Part shown: piece by piece, positions 25,790 through 34,648 of the stretch
How positions within the stretch are numbered: the first letter of the stretch is position 1
Layout of the letters: the number at the start of each line of letters is the position of its first letter
Translations under genes and position numbers: made by a program
The notes under the pieces: model-generated
Told to the model about the DNA's origin: nothing
Databases searched by the model: none
What the model saw: only the letters and a program-made list of their open reading frames with translations
Assembly (NCBI RefSeq): GCF_003122365.1
Contig: NZ_CP029254.1
Coordinates: 4,179,501-4,243,500, forward strand
Length of the DNA stretch: 64,000 nucleotides
Reading direction: 5' to 3'
Origin: Streptomyces spongiicola
GTDB taxonomy: Bacteria > Actinomycetota > Actinomycetes > Streptomycetales > Streptomycetaceae

Positions 25790-27388
25790 ATGTCCTTCCC
25801 GCTCCTCACCGCGGCGGCGGCGCTCCCGGCACTCGGCGCGATCGCCACCGCCGCCGTCCCCGCCGGCCGGCGCACCGCCGCCAAGTGGCTGGCCCTGCTG
25901 GTCTCCCTGGGCACGCTGGTGCTCGCGGCGGTGATCGCCGTCCGGTTCGAGCCCGGAGGCGAGCGCTACCAGCTCACCGAATCCCACTCCTGGATCGCGG
26001 ACTTCGGGGTCCGCTACGAACTGGGCGTGGACGGCATCGCGGTGGCGCTGATCGCCCTGACCGCCGTACTGATCCCGTTCATCATCCTGGCCGGCTGGCA
26101 CGACGCCGACCCCTCCCCCGTCCCCGGCGGGGACACCCCAGCCGAGACGAAGAACTACCGGTGGCGGCCGACCCAGGGCTTCTTCGCCCTGATCCTGTCG
26201 GTCGAGGCGATGGTGATCCTCTCCTTCGAGGCCACCGACGTCTTCCTCTTCTACATCCTCTTCGAGGCCATGCTCATCCCGATGTACTTCCTCATCGGGG
26301 GCTTCGGGGACCGCGCCCACACCGGCAGCGACGAGCACGCGGCGGCCCAGCGCTCCTACGCCGCGGTGAAGTTCCTCCTCTACAACCTGGCCGGCGGCCT
26401 CATCATGCTGGCCGCGGTCATCGGGCTCTACGTGGTCGCGGGGAACTTCTCGCTCACGGAGATCGCCGCGGCCCGCGCCGACGGCACCCTGGAGATGGCG
26501 ACCGACACCGAGCGGCTGCTGTTCCTCGGCTTCTTCTTCGCCTTCGCGGTGAAGGCGCCGCTGTGGCCGCTGCACACCTGGCTCCCCAACGCGATGGGCG
26601 AGTCGACCGCCCCGGTCGCCGTGCTGATCACGGCGGTGGTCGACAAGGTCGGCACGTTCGCCATGCTGCGCTTCTGCCTCGGGCTGTTCCCCGAGGCATC
26701 CGAGTGGGCGACTCCGGTGATCCTGGCCCTGGCCCTGGTCAGCATCATCTACGGTGCCCTGCTCGCCGTCGGCCAGCGCGACATCAAACGCCTGGTCGCC
26801 TATGCGTCGATCTCCCACTTCGGCTTCATCGTCATGGGCATCTTCGCGATGACCACCCAGGGCCAGTCGGGGTCCACGCTCTACATGGTCAACCACGGGA
26901 TCTCGACGGCCGCGCTGATGCTGGTGGCCGGTTTCCTGATCTCGCGGCGCGGTTCCCGGCTCATCGCCGACTACGGCGGAGTGCAGAAGGTCGCGCCGGT
27001 TCTCGCCGGCACCTTCCTGATCGGCGGCCTGGCGACCCTGTCGCTTCCGGGACTCGCGCCGTTCGTCAGCGAGTTCCTGGTACTCGTCGGGACGTTCGCG
27101 CGCTATCCGGTGGTCGGCGTCATCGCGACCCTCGGCATCGTGCTCGCCGCGCTCTACACGCTGGTGCTGTACCAGCGGACGATGACCGGACCGGTGAAGG
27201 AGGAGGTGCGGACCCTGCCCGATCTGCGGCTGCGCGAACTCGTGGTGGTCACCCCGCTCATCGCACTGCTGATCTTCCTCGGCGTCTATCCGAAACCGCT
27301 GACGGACATCGTCAACCCGGCCGTCGAGCACACCATGTCCGACGTCCAGCAGAAGGACCCCCGGCCCGAGGTGGAGGCGGCCAAGTGA
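25790..27388 (+). CDS. nuoM: NADH-quinone oxidoreductase subunit M
   Basis: Antiporter-like proton-pumping subunit of 532 residues and about 14 helices. Key membrane residues lie in FYILFEAMLIPMYFLIGGFG (glutamate), KAPLWPLHTWLPNAMGESTAPVAVLI (lysine) and YASISHFGFIVMG. The ATG follows the nuoL stop by 5 bp. Confidence 0.95.
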   Translation: MSFPLLTAAAALPALGAIATAAVPAGRRTAAKWLALLVSLGTLVLAAVIAVRFEPGGERYQLTESHSWIADFGVRYELGVDGIAVALIALTAVLIPFIILAGWHDADPSPVPGGDTPAETKNYRWRPTQGFFALILSVEAMVILSFEATDVFLFYILFEAMLIPMYFLIGGFGDRAHTGSDEHAAAQRSYAAVKFLLYNLAGGLIMLAAVIGLYVVAGNFSLTEIAAARADGTLEMATDTERLLFLGFFFAFAVKAPLWPLHTWLPNAMGESTAPVAVLITAVVDKVGTFAMLRFCLGLFPEASEWATPVILALALVSIIYGALLAVGQRDIKRLVAYASISHFGFIVMGIFAMTTQGQSGSTLYMVNHGISTAALMLVAGFLISRRGSRLIADYGGVQKVAPVLAGTFLIGGLATLSLPGLAPFVSEFLVLVGTFARYPVVGVIATLGIVLAALYTLVLYQRTMTGPVKEEVRTLPDLRLRELVVVTPLIALLIFLGVYPKPLTDIVNPAVEHTMSDVQQKDPRPEVEAAK

Positions 27389-29037
27389 GCACGACAGCTG
27401 TCCACGGCCTGTGGACCACGGCGGCGGCTCAGCCGCTTGACAGGATCCAGGCCCCGCACATCGAGTACGCACAGCTCGCGCCCATGCTGATCGTGTTCGG
27501 GGCGGCGATCCTCGGTGTGCTGGCCGAGGCCCTCGTCCCGCGCAGGGGCCGCTACCACACACAGATGTTCCTCGCCGTCGTCGCGCTGACCGCCGCGTTC
27601 GCCGCGGTGCTCGGCCTGGCCGCCGGGGGCTACGGCACGACCAGGGCGGGCATCGCGGCGATGGGCGCCATCGCGGTCGACGGCCCCGCCCTGTTCCTGC
27701 AGGGCACGATCCTGCTGGCAGCGCTGGTCGCGGTCTTCACCTTCGCCGAGCGGCGGCTCGACCCCTCGGCGGACGGCAGGCGCGTCGACTCCTTCGCCGC
27801 GCAGGCCGCCTCCGTACCGGGCAGCGACAGCGAGAAGGCCGCGGTCAAGGCCGGGTTCACCACCACCGAGGTGTTCCCGCTGGCCCTCTTCGCAGTGGCG
27901 GGCATGCTCGTCTTCCCCGCCGCGAACGACCTGCTGACGCTGTTCATCGCCCTGGAGGTCCTCTCCCTCCCGCTCTACCTGCTGTGCGCACTGGCCCGCC
28001 GCAAGCGGCTGATGTCGCAGGAGGCCGCGGTGAAGTACTTCCTCCTCGGCGCCTTCTCCTCCGCCTTCTTCCTCTTCGGCATCGCCCTGCTGTACGGCTA
28101 CGCGGGCTCCGTCGCGTACGCGCGCATCGCCGACGTGGTCGACGGCACCGTCCAGACCATCGACCCGGCGCTCGCCGCCACCATGGGCAACGACGTCCTG
28201 CTGCTGATCGGCGGAGCCATGATCCTCATGGGTCTGCTCTTCAAGGTCGGCGCGGTGCCGTTCCACATGTGGACCCCGGACGTCTACCAGGGCGCGCCCA
28301 CCCCGGTCACCGGGTTCATGGCGGCGGCCACCAAGGTCGCGGCCTTCGGCGCGCTGCTCCGGCTGCTCTACGTGGTGCTGCCCGGGCTGAGCTGGGACTG
28401 GCGGCCGGTCATGTGGGCGATCGCCATCGTCACCATGCTGGGAGGGGCGATCGTCGCCATCACCCAGACCGACATCAAGCGGCTGCTGGCGTACTCCTCG
28501 ATCGCGCACGCCGGCTTCATCCTCGCCGGTGTCATCGCGGCGACTCCGGAAGGCATCTCGTCGGTGCTCTTCTACCTGCTCGCCTACTCCTTCGTCACCA
28601 TCGGCGCGTTCGCCGTGGTCACGCTGGTGCGCGACGCGGGCGGCGAGGCCACCCACCTGTCCAAGTGGGCCGGTCTCGGCAGGCGGTCGCCGCTGGTGGC
28701 GGCGGTCTTCGCGGTCTTCCTGCTGGCCTTCGCCGGGATCCCGCTGACATCGGGCTTCTCCGGGAAGTTCGCCGTGTTCCGGGCGGCCGCGGAGGGAGGC
28801 GCCGGAGCGCTGGTCGTGATCGGTGTGATCTCCTCCGCGATCGCCGCGTTCTTCTACATCCGGGTGATCGTGCTGATGTTCTTCAGCGAGCCGCGGCCGG
28901 AGGGCCCGACGGTCGCCGTCCCGTCACCGCTGACGATGACGACGATCGCGGTCGGCGTCGCGGTCACACTGGTGCTCGGGGTGGCGCCCCAGTACTTCCT
29001 GGATCTGGCGGGCCAGGCGAGCGTGTTCGTGCGGTAG
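27385..29037 (+). CDS. nuoN: NADH-quinone oxidoreductase subunit N
   Basis: Third antiporter-like subunit, 550 residues. Diagnostic segments are FIALEVLSLPLYLLCALAR, FKVGAVPFHMWTPDVYQGAPTPVTGFMAAATKVAAF and LLAYSSIAHAGFILAGV. The GTG overlaps the nuoM stop (GTGA). It is the last gene of the operon; a strong hairpin begins 35 bp after the stop. Confidence 0.95.
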   Translation: MSTTAVHGLWTTAAAQPLDRIQAPHIEYAQLAPMLIVFGAAILGVLAEALVPRRGRYHTQMFLAVVALTAAFAAVLGLAAGGYGTTRAGIAAMGAIAVDGPALFLQGTILLAALVAVFTFAERRLDPSADGRRVDSFAAQAASVPGSDSEKAAVKAGFTTTEVFPLALFAVAGMLVFPAANDLLTLFIALEVLSLPLYLLCALARRKRLMSQEAAVKYFLLGAFSSAFFLFGIALLYGYAGSVAYARIADVVDGTVQTIDPALAATMGNDVLLLIGGAMILMGLLFKVGAVPFHMWTPDVYQGAPTPVTGFMAAATKVAAFGALLRLLYVVLPGLSWDWRPVMWAIAIVTMLGGAIVAITQTDIKRLLAYSSIAHAGFILAGVIAATPEGISSVLFYLLAYSFVTIGAFAVVTLVRDAGGEATHLSKWAGLGRRSPLVAAVFAVFLLAFAGIPLTSGFSGKFAVFRAAAEGGAGALVVIGVISSAIAAFFYIRVIVLMFFSEPRPEGPTVAVPSPLTMTTIAVGVAVTLVLGVAPQYFLDLAGQASVFVR

Positions 29038-29072
29038 GCGGCGGTCCGCGGGGGGTCTCTCCCGCACGACCC

Positions 29073-29139
29073 GAGGGCCCGCTGCCCTCCGGAGGGGATG
29101 CTGCCGGCACCGGCATCCCCCGGAGGGCGCCGGGCCCTC
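29073..29139 (+). terminator. Terminator of the nuoA-N operon
   Basis: A long, nearly continuous stem: outer GAGGGCCCG / CGGGCCCTC, middle GCCCTCCGG / CCGGAGGGC, inner GGGATGC / GCATCCC, with small internal loops. Confidence 0.85.
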
Positions 29140-29224
29140 GCGCTGCGCAGGCCCGCGCGGCCGGCCGGCCCGGAAGCGACTACGCTCGGTCATAGGGCGA
29201 GACCGTCGGTCGAGGAGGAACGTC

Positions 29225-29374
29225 ATGATCGACCAGTACCAGGAGCCCGAGTACACCACGCCCTCGCAGGCCGAGGGAGAGGACCGGGAGTCGACCGAGG
29301 AGCAGCACCCCGACGTCGACCGGACCACGCCTTCCCAGGCCGAGGGCGAGCGCATCGCGGACGACATGGCCTGA
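29225..29374 (+). CDS. Small acidic protein of unknown function (49 residues)
   Basis: Not recognised as a member of a named family. It is strongly acidic with no hydrophobic core and is likely disordered. It contains the nine-residue repeat TTPSQAEGE twice (residues 11-19 and 34-42), separated by an Asp/Glu-rich stretch. The ATG is well supported by GAGGAGG about 7 nt upstream, and TACGCT near 29181 could be its -10 box. It lies alone between the nuo terminator and the convergent fumarylacetoacetase gene. Confidence 0.7.
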   Translation: MIDQYQEPEYTTPSQAEGEDRESTEEQHPDVDRTTPSQAEGERIADDMA

Positions 29375-29416
29375 CCGGGTCCGAACCGGGTCGGGACCGG
29401 GTCCGAACCGGGTCGG
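29373..29416. repeat. 22-bp tandem repeat, two copies
   Basis: GACCGGGTCCGAACCGGG followed by TCGG, exactly duplicated head to tail. The first copy begins inside the stop codon of the 49-residue ORF. Confidence 0.8.
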
Positions 29417-29570
29417 GACACCCGGCGCCGGCGGTTCCGCGGCGCCGCCCGACACGGTGGAGCACCCATCACGCCGGGGGGAGGGCCCGCCCGTGCCCCG
29501 CCCGCTCTCCGCGGACCGCGCCGGAGGCACGGGAGGGGCCCCGGCGGCTTCGGGTGCCCGCCACCACCGC

Positions 29571-29629
29571 CGGGCCTGCGCGGAAGAGCCCCGCCGCCAC
29601 TCACGGGCCTGCGCGGAAGAGCCCCGCCG
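29571..29629. repeat. 26-bp direct repeat, two copies, 33-bp period
   Basis: CGGGCCTGCGCGGAAGAGCC plus CCGCCG occurs at 29571-29596 and 29604-29629. The second copy ends exactly at the stop codon of the fumarylacetoacetase gene. Confidence 0.8.
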
Positions 29630-30859
29630 TCATCCGGCGGCAGGCGCGATCCGGCCGGTGACCTCGCCGAGGCCGACCCTGACGCCGTCCGGGCCGGGCG
29701 CCCACGCGGTGACGGTCACCTCGTCCCCGTCCTCGAGGAACGTCCGCTTCCCGTACGGCAGCTCGAGCGGCTCACGGCCGTTCCAGGTGAGTTCGAGCAG
29801 CGAGCCGCGCTGGTGCACGCCGGGACCGCTGACCGTGCCGGACCCGTAGAGGTCCCCGGTGCGAAGCGAGGCGCCGTTGACGGTCATATGGGCCAGCTGC
29901 TGGGCCGCGGTCCAGTACATGGTTGCGAAGGGCGGCTCGGACACGATCTCCCCGTTGACGGCGACGGAGATACGCAGGTCGAAGCCGCCGGGCTCCTCGT
30001 CGCCCGAGTCGTCGAGGTACGGCAGGAGGCCGAAGTCCCGGGTGGGCGGGGAGACCCGGGCCGCGTCCAGGGCCTCCAGCGGGGTGACCCAGGCAGCCAC
30101 GGACGTGGCGAACGACTTGCCGAGGAACGGGCCGAGCGGCACGTACTCCCAGGCCTGGATGTCGCGAGCGGACCAGTCGTTCAGCAACTGCAGCCCGAAG
30201 ACGTGGTCGCGGAAACCGTTCAGCGGGACGGGCCGGCCGAGTTCCGACGGGGTGCCGACGACGAAGCCGACCTCCGCCTCGATGTCCAGCTTGGCCGACG
30301 GGCCGAAGACGGGGGCCGCGTCGCCCGGGGCCTTGCGCTGCCCGGAGGGGCGGACGACCTCCGTACCGGACACGACGACGGTTCCCGAGCGGCCGTGGTA
30401 ACCGATCGGCAGGTGCTTCCAGTTGGGTGTGAGCGGCTCGCCGTCCGGGCGGAAGATGCGCCCCACGTTGGTGGCGTGGTGCTCGCTGGCGTAGAAGTCG
30501 ACGTAGTCGGCCACGTCGTAGGGGAGGTGGAGGGTCACCGAGCCCAGCGGGTGGAGCAGCGGCTCGATGTCACGGCGGTGGGCCGGCACCGTCACCCAGG
30601 CCGTGAGCGCCCGGCGCACGTCCCGCCAGGCGGTACGGCCGGCCGCGAGCAGCGCGCCCAGACCGGGCTGCGCGAGCAGCGCCGCGTAAGGGGAGCCGAG
30701 GGCCTGCGCCGCGGCTCCGGCGTCGAGCACATGGCCGCCGATCCGGACCCCGAGCCGGCGCCGGTCCGGCTCGTCCGCCGTGGTGAAGACGCCGTACGGG
30801 AGGTTGTGCGGGCCGAAGGGATCGCCCTCGGCCAGATCGAGCGGGCTCTGCTCGGGCAT
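29630..30859 (-). CDS. fahA: Fumarylacetoacetase
   Basis: Last enzyme of tyrosine/homogentisate breakdown, cleaving 4-fumarylacetoacetate to fumarate and acetoacetate. It has 409 residues, the full family length. The N-terminal SH3-like domain (about 1-110) is followed by the metal-binding FAH domain. DFYASEHHATNVGRIFR contains the catalytic His/Asp region, then LPIGYHGRSGTVVVSGT, LDIEAEVGFVVG and QLLNDWSARDIQAWEYVPLGPFLGKSF. The ATG at 30859 has GAGG about 10 nt upstream. An upstream in-frame ATG at 30946 is not supported. No other tyrosine-degradation genes are adjacent. Confidence 0.96.
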   Translation of the reverse strand: MPEQSPLDLAEGDPFGPHNLPYGVFTTADEPDRRRLGVRIGGHVLDAGAAAQALGSPYAALLAQPGLGALLAAGRTAWRDVRRALTAWVTVPAHRRDIEPLLHPLGSVTLHLPYDVADYVDFYASEHHATNVGRIFRPDGEPLTPNWKHLPIGYHGRSGTVVVSGTEVVRPSGQRKAPGDAAPVFGPSAKLDIEAEVGFVVGTPSELGRPVPLNGFRDHVFGLQLLNDWSARDIQAWEYVPLGPFLGKSFATSVAAWVTPLEALDAARVSPPTRDFGLLPYLDDSGDEEPGGFDLRISVAVNGEIVSEPPFATMYWTAAQQLAHMTVNGASLRTGDLYGSGTVSGPGVHQRGSLLELTWNGREPLELPYGKRTFLEDGDEVTVTAWAPGPDGVRVGLGEVTGRIAPAAG

Positions 30860-31529
30860 CGGTGCTTGCCTCGCTTTCCACGGGTGTGGAGGACACGTTA
30901 CGTGGAGTGTGCAGCCGGCGTCAGGGCCCGCCCGGACACCCGGCACGGGGCCGCCCGGCCCGTGCTCCGGTCAGTCAGCGCTCCGGGGGATCCGTCCCTG
31001 CCGGGCGTCGTGGAGGACCGCCTCGCGGCCGTGCCGGCACAACGCCTCGCCGGTGGTGGGGGAGTGCTCCCCGTCGCGACTGACGACTGACGACTGACGT
31101 CCGGCGTCCGGCGTCCGAGTGCCTCTCGCGAGTGCGTCTCGACCGCCGTGTCCCCGATGGCGCGGTCCCGTCGTTCGGCCGGCAGGGCGGGTACTCGGGC
31201 AGGGCCGGCACGGGCTCGCCGGTGACCGGGCGCCTGACCCGGCGGCCTGACCCGTCGGTCGGACCCGGCGGCTTGACCCGGCAGCAGGGCCGTACGGCAG
31301 GCCCGTGCCCCCTCCGGGGAGTCGCGTTCCGGGATCCTGACGCCGACCCTGCGGGTCCCGTACGGGTAGCCGGCGCCGGTCTTCCCGACGGCGGTCCCGG
31401 CGGGCTCGGCACACTGTTCCGGGGGCCGCGCCCGCCCGCGGGAAGGGGAGGCCGCAGCGCTCCGCGGGCCCATGTGAACCCGTCCCCGCGGGCATGATCG
31501 AGATTCCGGACAAGGCTTCCATGTCCAGT

Positions 31530-31546
31530 CTTATCAGCTGATCAAG
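31530..31546. promoter_or_regulatory. Palindromic operator-like site upstream of the polyprenyl synthase gene
   Basis: CTTATCAGCTGATCAAG is symmetric except for one base pair. It lies about 65 bp before the proposed transcript start, in a locally AT-rich stretch, and could bind a dimeric regulator that I cannot name. Confidence 0.35.
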
Positions 31547-31598
31547 AACATACCGGGGGTGGCGGGAAGGCGCCCATGGTGATCGAAAGGCGACCGGA

Positions 31599-31604
31599 TA
31601 CGCT
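31599..31604 (+). promoter_or_regulatory. -10 box of the polyprenyl synthase gene
   Basis: TACGCT, giving a predicted start near 31611 and a leader of about 60 nt. Confidence 0.4.
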
Positions 31605-31669
31605 GACTTGAGTGGTGGCAGCGACACATCGACAATCCGTGTGATCGTCAGCAGACAGGAGTACCTCTC

Positions 31670-32680
31670 GTGACCGTCGTCGGGCCGTTCGGGCTGAGCG
31701 TGCGGGACCAGGCTCTTGAGGCCGATGTCCAGGCCGGGTTGGCGGCCGTGGAGTCGGGGCTTCTCAACGCCACCAAGAGCGGGGTTCCCTTCATCACGGA
31801 GGCGGCGCAGCACCTCGTACGAGCCGGCGGGAAGCGGTTCCGGCCGCTCCTGGTGATGCTGGCCGCCCAGTTCGGGGACCCCGACGCCCCGGGAGTGGTG
31901 CCCTCGGCGGTCGTCGTCGAGCTGACCCACCTGGCGACGCTCTACCACGACGACGTGATGGACGAGGCCGAGGTGCGCCGCGGGGTGCCCAGCGCCAACG
32001 CGCGCTGGGGGAACTCCCTTGCCGTCCTCACCGGCGACTTCCTCTTCGCCCGGGCCTCGCACATCCTGGCCGACCTCGGCCCCGAGGCCGTCCGCATCCA
32101 GGCCGAGGCGTTCGAACGCCTGGTGACCGGCCAGATCCTGGAGACGGCCGGACCGCGCGACGGCCGGGACCCGGTCGAGCACTACCTGGACGTACTGCGC
32201 GGCAAGACGGGGTCGCTCGTCGCCGTCTCCTGCCGTTTCGGGGCGATGATGTCGGGCGCCGACGAGCGGACCACCGACGTCCTCACCCAGTACGGCGAGC
32301 GGCTCGGCGTCGCCTTCCAGCTCGCCGACGACGTGCTCGACATCGCGTCCGACTCCCACGAGTCCGGCAAGACCCCCGGCACCGATCTGCGCGAGGGAAT
32401 CGCCACCCTCCCGGTACTGCGGCTGCGGGAGCAGGCGGACGCACACGGCCGGCGAGAGGACCTGGAGCTGGTCGAGCTGCTCTCCGGTGATCTGACGGAC
32501 GACGCCCGGCACGCCGAGGCGCTGGCGAGGCTGCGGGTCCATTCCGCCCTGGCGCAGGCCAGGCGCGACACGGTGCGGGCCGCGCAGGAGGCCCGCGCGA
32601 TGCTGGAGGCGCTCCCCGAGTGCATCGCGAGGGCCGCGCTGGAGGAGCTGTGCGACGCGGTGGTCCACCGCGCGGGCTGA
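31670..32680 (+). CDS. Trans-polyprenyl diphosphate synthase, probably for the menaquinone side chain
   Basis: Chain-elongating prenyltransferase that condenses isopentenyl diphosphate with allylic diphosphates. The 336-residue protein has the first aspartate-rich motif HDDVMDEA (D94, D95, D98) and the second ADDVLDIASD (about residue 222). Upstream are GGKRFRPLLVML for substrate binding and RGVPSANARWG. Length and motifs fit octaprenyl/nonaprenyl synthases of quinone biosynthesis. The product length is not readable from sequence. GTG at 31670 with ACAGGAG 8 nt upstream. Its location near menaquinone and complex I genes supports the role. Confidence 0.9.
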   Translation: MTVVGPFGLSVRDQALEADVQAGLAAVESGLLNATKSGVPFITEAAQHLVRAGGKRFRPLLVMLAAQFGDPDAPGVVPSAVVVELTHLATLYHDDVMDEAEVRRGVPSANARWGNSLAVLTGDFLFARASHILADLGPEAVRIQAEAFERLVTGQILETAGPRDGRDPVEHYLDVLRGKTGSLVAVSCRFGAMMSGADERTTDVLTQYGERLGVAFQLADDVLDIASDSHESGKTPGTDLREGIATLPVLRLREQADAHGRREDLELVELLSGDLTDDARHAEALARLRVHSALAQARRDTVRAAQEARAMLEALPECIARAALEELCDAVVHRAG

Positions 32681-32975
32681 CGCGCCGGCCCCCGGACGTG
32701 CCGCCTGCCGCCTGCCGCCGGGCGGCGCTGTCACCGCGCGGGCCGACGCGCCGACCGCCCTACCCCTACTGGAACGGTGCCCGAACCGGCCCCCGTGTCA
32801 TACCGCAGCAGTACGCGGAGTTGATCCCGGGGGCTGACGCGTTCGTCTGCGCGATTTGGTCAGATGGACGGCAACCACTCCTCACCGAAACGACCGAAAC
32901 GGGTGAGAATGGCGGCGCGGGGTGGACTTGTGCACTGGACGGATGACGCCGCCGATCACGGAGGTAGGGCACACC

Positions 32976-34283
32976 ATGGCACCGAAGGACACCGTACGGA
33001 CCACCGACGAGACAGGGGAGGGCAGCGTCGTCCGCCGGAAGGCGGCGCGGTACGCGGTCCCGGTCGCGGTGGCGGGGATCGCCGCGGCGACCATCGGGCT
33101 CGTCCCGGCGCTCGCCGCGTCCGGTGACCCCGATCTGCCGGACGTCACGGCGGAGGAACTCATCGCGAAGATCGCCGCGTCGGACGCGGAGCAGCTGTCC
33201 GGCACGGTCAGGATCAGCACCGACCTGGGCCTCCCGTCGCTCGCCGGGCTGGCCGGTGACGCCGCGGACGGCCTCGTGCCCGGCGCGGGGAAGGGCGGCT
33301 CGTCCGCCGCGCCCGACGCCAGGCTGATGGAGCTGGCGTCCGGCACCCACACGCTGCGGGTCGCGGTCGACGGTCCCGACCGGCAGAAGCTGTCGATCCT
33401 CGACGACGCAGCGGAGTACAGCGTCATCCGCAACGGCGACGACGTCTGGGCCTACGACAGCGAGTCCGGCGAGGTCTACCACGCGGAGGACGCCGAGGAC
33501 GCCGAGGACGCCGGGGCGGCCGCAGAGCGGGAGCGCCCGGCCCCGCAGGAGCCGTCCACCACCCCGCAGGAACTCGCCGAAGAGGTGCTGAAGGCCGCGG
33601 GCGACACCACCTCGGTGACCGTCGACGGCACGGCCAGGATCGCCGGCCGCGACGCCTATCAGCTGCTTGTGAAGCCGAGGCAGAGCGGCTCGACCGTAGG
33701 CTCCGTCAGGATCGCGGTGGACGCCGAGAACGGTGTGCCGCTGAAGTTCACCCTGCTGCCGAGCGGTGGCGGAAAGGCCGTCGTCGATGCGGGCTTCACC
33801 AAGGTCGACTTCTCCCGGCCGCCCGCGTCGACCTTCGACTTCACCCCGCCGAAGGGTGCGAAGGTGACCGAGGCGGACGAACTCGGCGGCCCGGAGAAGG
33901 GGGCGGCCCGGCACGCCGAGGACCTGGCGGGTCTGAAGGGCCTGAAGGGTATCGAGGGTCTGGAGGGTCTGGAGGGCGTCGGGGGCCTGGGTCCCGTCGG
34001 GGAGGGCGGTCAGGCGGTGAACGTCATCGGCGAGGGCTGGACGGCCATCGCCGAGATCAAGGCCCCTGGCGGCGCCGGCACCACAGCCCCCAAGCCGGGC
34101 GACGCCCCGCCCGAGGCCCGGAAGCTGCTGGACTCCTTCGGCGACCGGGTGAAGGGCGACTTCGGCACCGGCACGGTCTTCAAGACCCGCCTGGTCAACG
34201 CGCTGATGACCGACGACGGCAAGGTGTACGTGGGCGCGGTCACGCAGGATGCCCTCGTCGGGGCTGCGAACGCGGCGAAGTAG
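32976..34283 (+). CDS. LolA-like exported or membrane-anchored protein
   Basis: 435-residue protein with an N-terminal hydrophobic segment (about residues 25-48, AVPVAVAGIAAATIGLVPALAAS) acting as signal or anchor. The mature region resembles the beta-sheet LolA/LppX-like fold used to hold lipids: DAEQLSGTVRISTDLGLPSL, DGTARIAGRDAYQLLVKPRQS and DAENGVPLKFTLLPSGGG. Acidic repeats (EDAEDAEDA) and a Gly/Leu/Lys repeat (LAGLKGLKGIEGLEGLEGVGGLG) are unusual inserts. Gram-positive members have unknown cargo. The ATG at 32976 has GGAGG 11 nt upstream; an earlier in-frame start at 32922 is disfavoured. Confidence 0.8.
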   Translation: MAPKDTVRTTDETGEGSVVRRKAARYAVPVAVAGIAAATIGLVPALAASGDPDLPDVTAEELIAKIAASDAEQLSGTVRISTDLGLPSLAGLAGDAADGLVPGAGKGGSSAAPDARLMELASGTHTLRVAVDGPDRQKLSILDDAAEYSVIRNGDDVWAYDSESGEVYHAEDAEDAEDAGAAAERERPAPQEPSTTPQELAEEVLKAAGDTTSVTVDGTARIAGRDAYQLLVKPRQSGSTVGSVRIAVDAENGVPLKFTLLPSGGGKAVVDAGFTKVDFSRPPASTFDFTPPKGAKVTEADELGGPEKGAARHAEDLAGLKGLKGIEGLEGLEGVGGLGPVGEGGQAVNVIGEGWTAIAEIKAPGGAGTTAPKPGDAPPEARKLLDSFGDRVKGDFGTGTVFKTRLVNALMTDDGKVYVGAVTQDALVGAANAAK

Positions 34284-34290
34284 GACGGCC

Positions 34291-34325
34291 GGGGTGCGGG
34301 GCGGGTCCACCGTTTCCCGCACCCC
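34291..34325 (+). terminator. Terminator after the LolA-like gene
   Basis: GGGGTGCGGG / CCCGCACCCC, a perfect 10-bp stem with a 15-nt loop, 8 nt after the stop codon. Confidence 0.7.
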
Positions 34326-34584
34326 TGTTCCTGCCCCGGCACACGCAGAGGCCGGAAGGCTCACGAGGGGGCGGACGACCGGTGTCGCCGCCATCGGGAC
34401 GTGCGGTTCGGATCGGCGGCGAGGGCGCGGTGCGCCTTGAGGGCTTGAGGGACGTCCCGGCCTGAAGGTGCGGTGGCGTCGGGCGGTGCGTGGCGGGATG
34501 GCGTGGTGGCGTCGGGGCGGTGCGTGGCGGGATGGCCCTGTGGGGTCCGGGCGGCTCGGCCGGCGTGGGCCGGTCCGGGAATGA
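34326..34584. repeat. Convergent gap with a 33-bp direct repeat
   Basis: The unit beginning GGTGGCGTCGGG and ending GTGGCGGGATGGC occurs at 34472-34502 and 34505-34536 (31 and 32 bp, one G difference; period 33). No gene is seen in the rest of this stretch. Confidence 0.6.
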
Positions 34585-34618
34585 CCGCATGCGCACACGG
34601 TGTCGCGTGCGCATGCGG
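34585..34618 (-). terminator. Terminator after the M28 aminopeptidase gene
   Basis: CCGCATGCGCACACG pairs with CGCGTGCGCATGCGG at 14 of 15 positions around a 4-nt loop. Confidence 0.75.
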
Positions 34619-34648
34619 CCCGTGGGGGGTGGGTCCGGAGCCGGCGGT

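Larger units (their letters stand above)
30860..31669. other. Divergent gap between fahA and the polyprenyl synthase gene
   Basis: 810 bp with no convincing gene. It has short tandem units near 31078-31110 (TGACGAC, GTCCGGC). A 17-bp imperfect palindrome lies at 31530-31546 and a -10-like TACGCT at 31599-31604. Candidate frames inside it have biased composition and no recognisable domain. Confidence 0.5.

Noticed and set aside
30898..31473. Minus-strand frame upstream of fahA
   Set aside because: Arg/Pro/Gly-rich translation, no ribosome-binding site and no domain; treated as intergenic.
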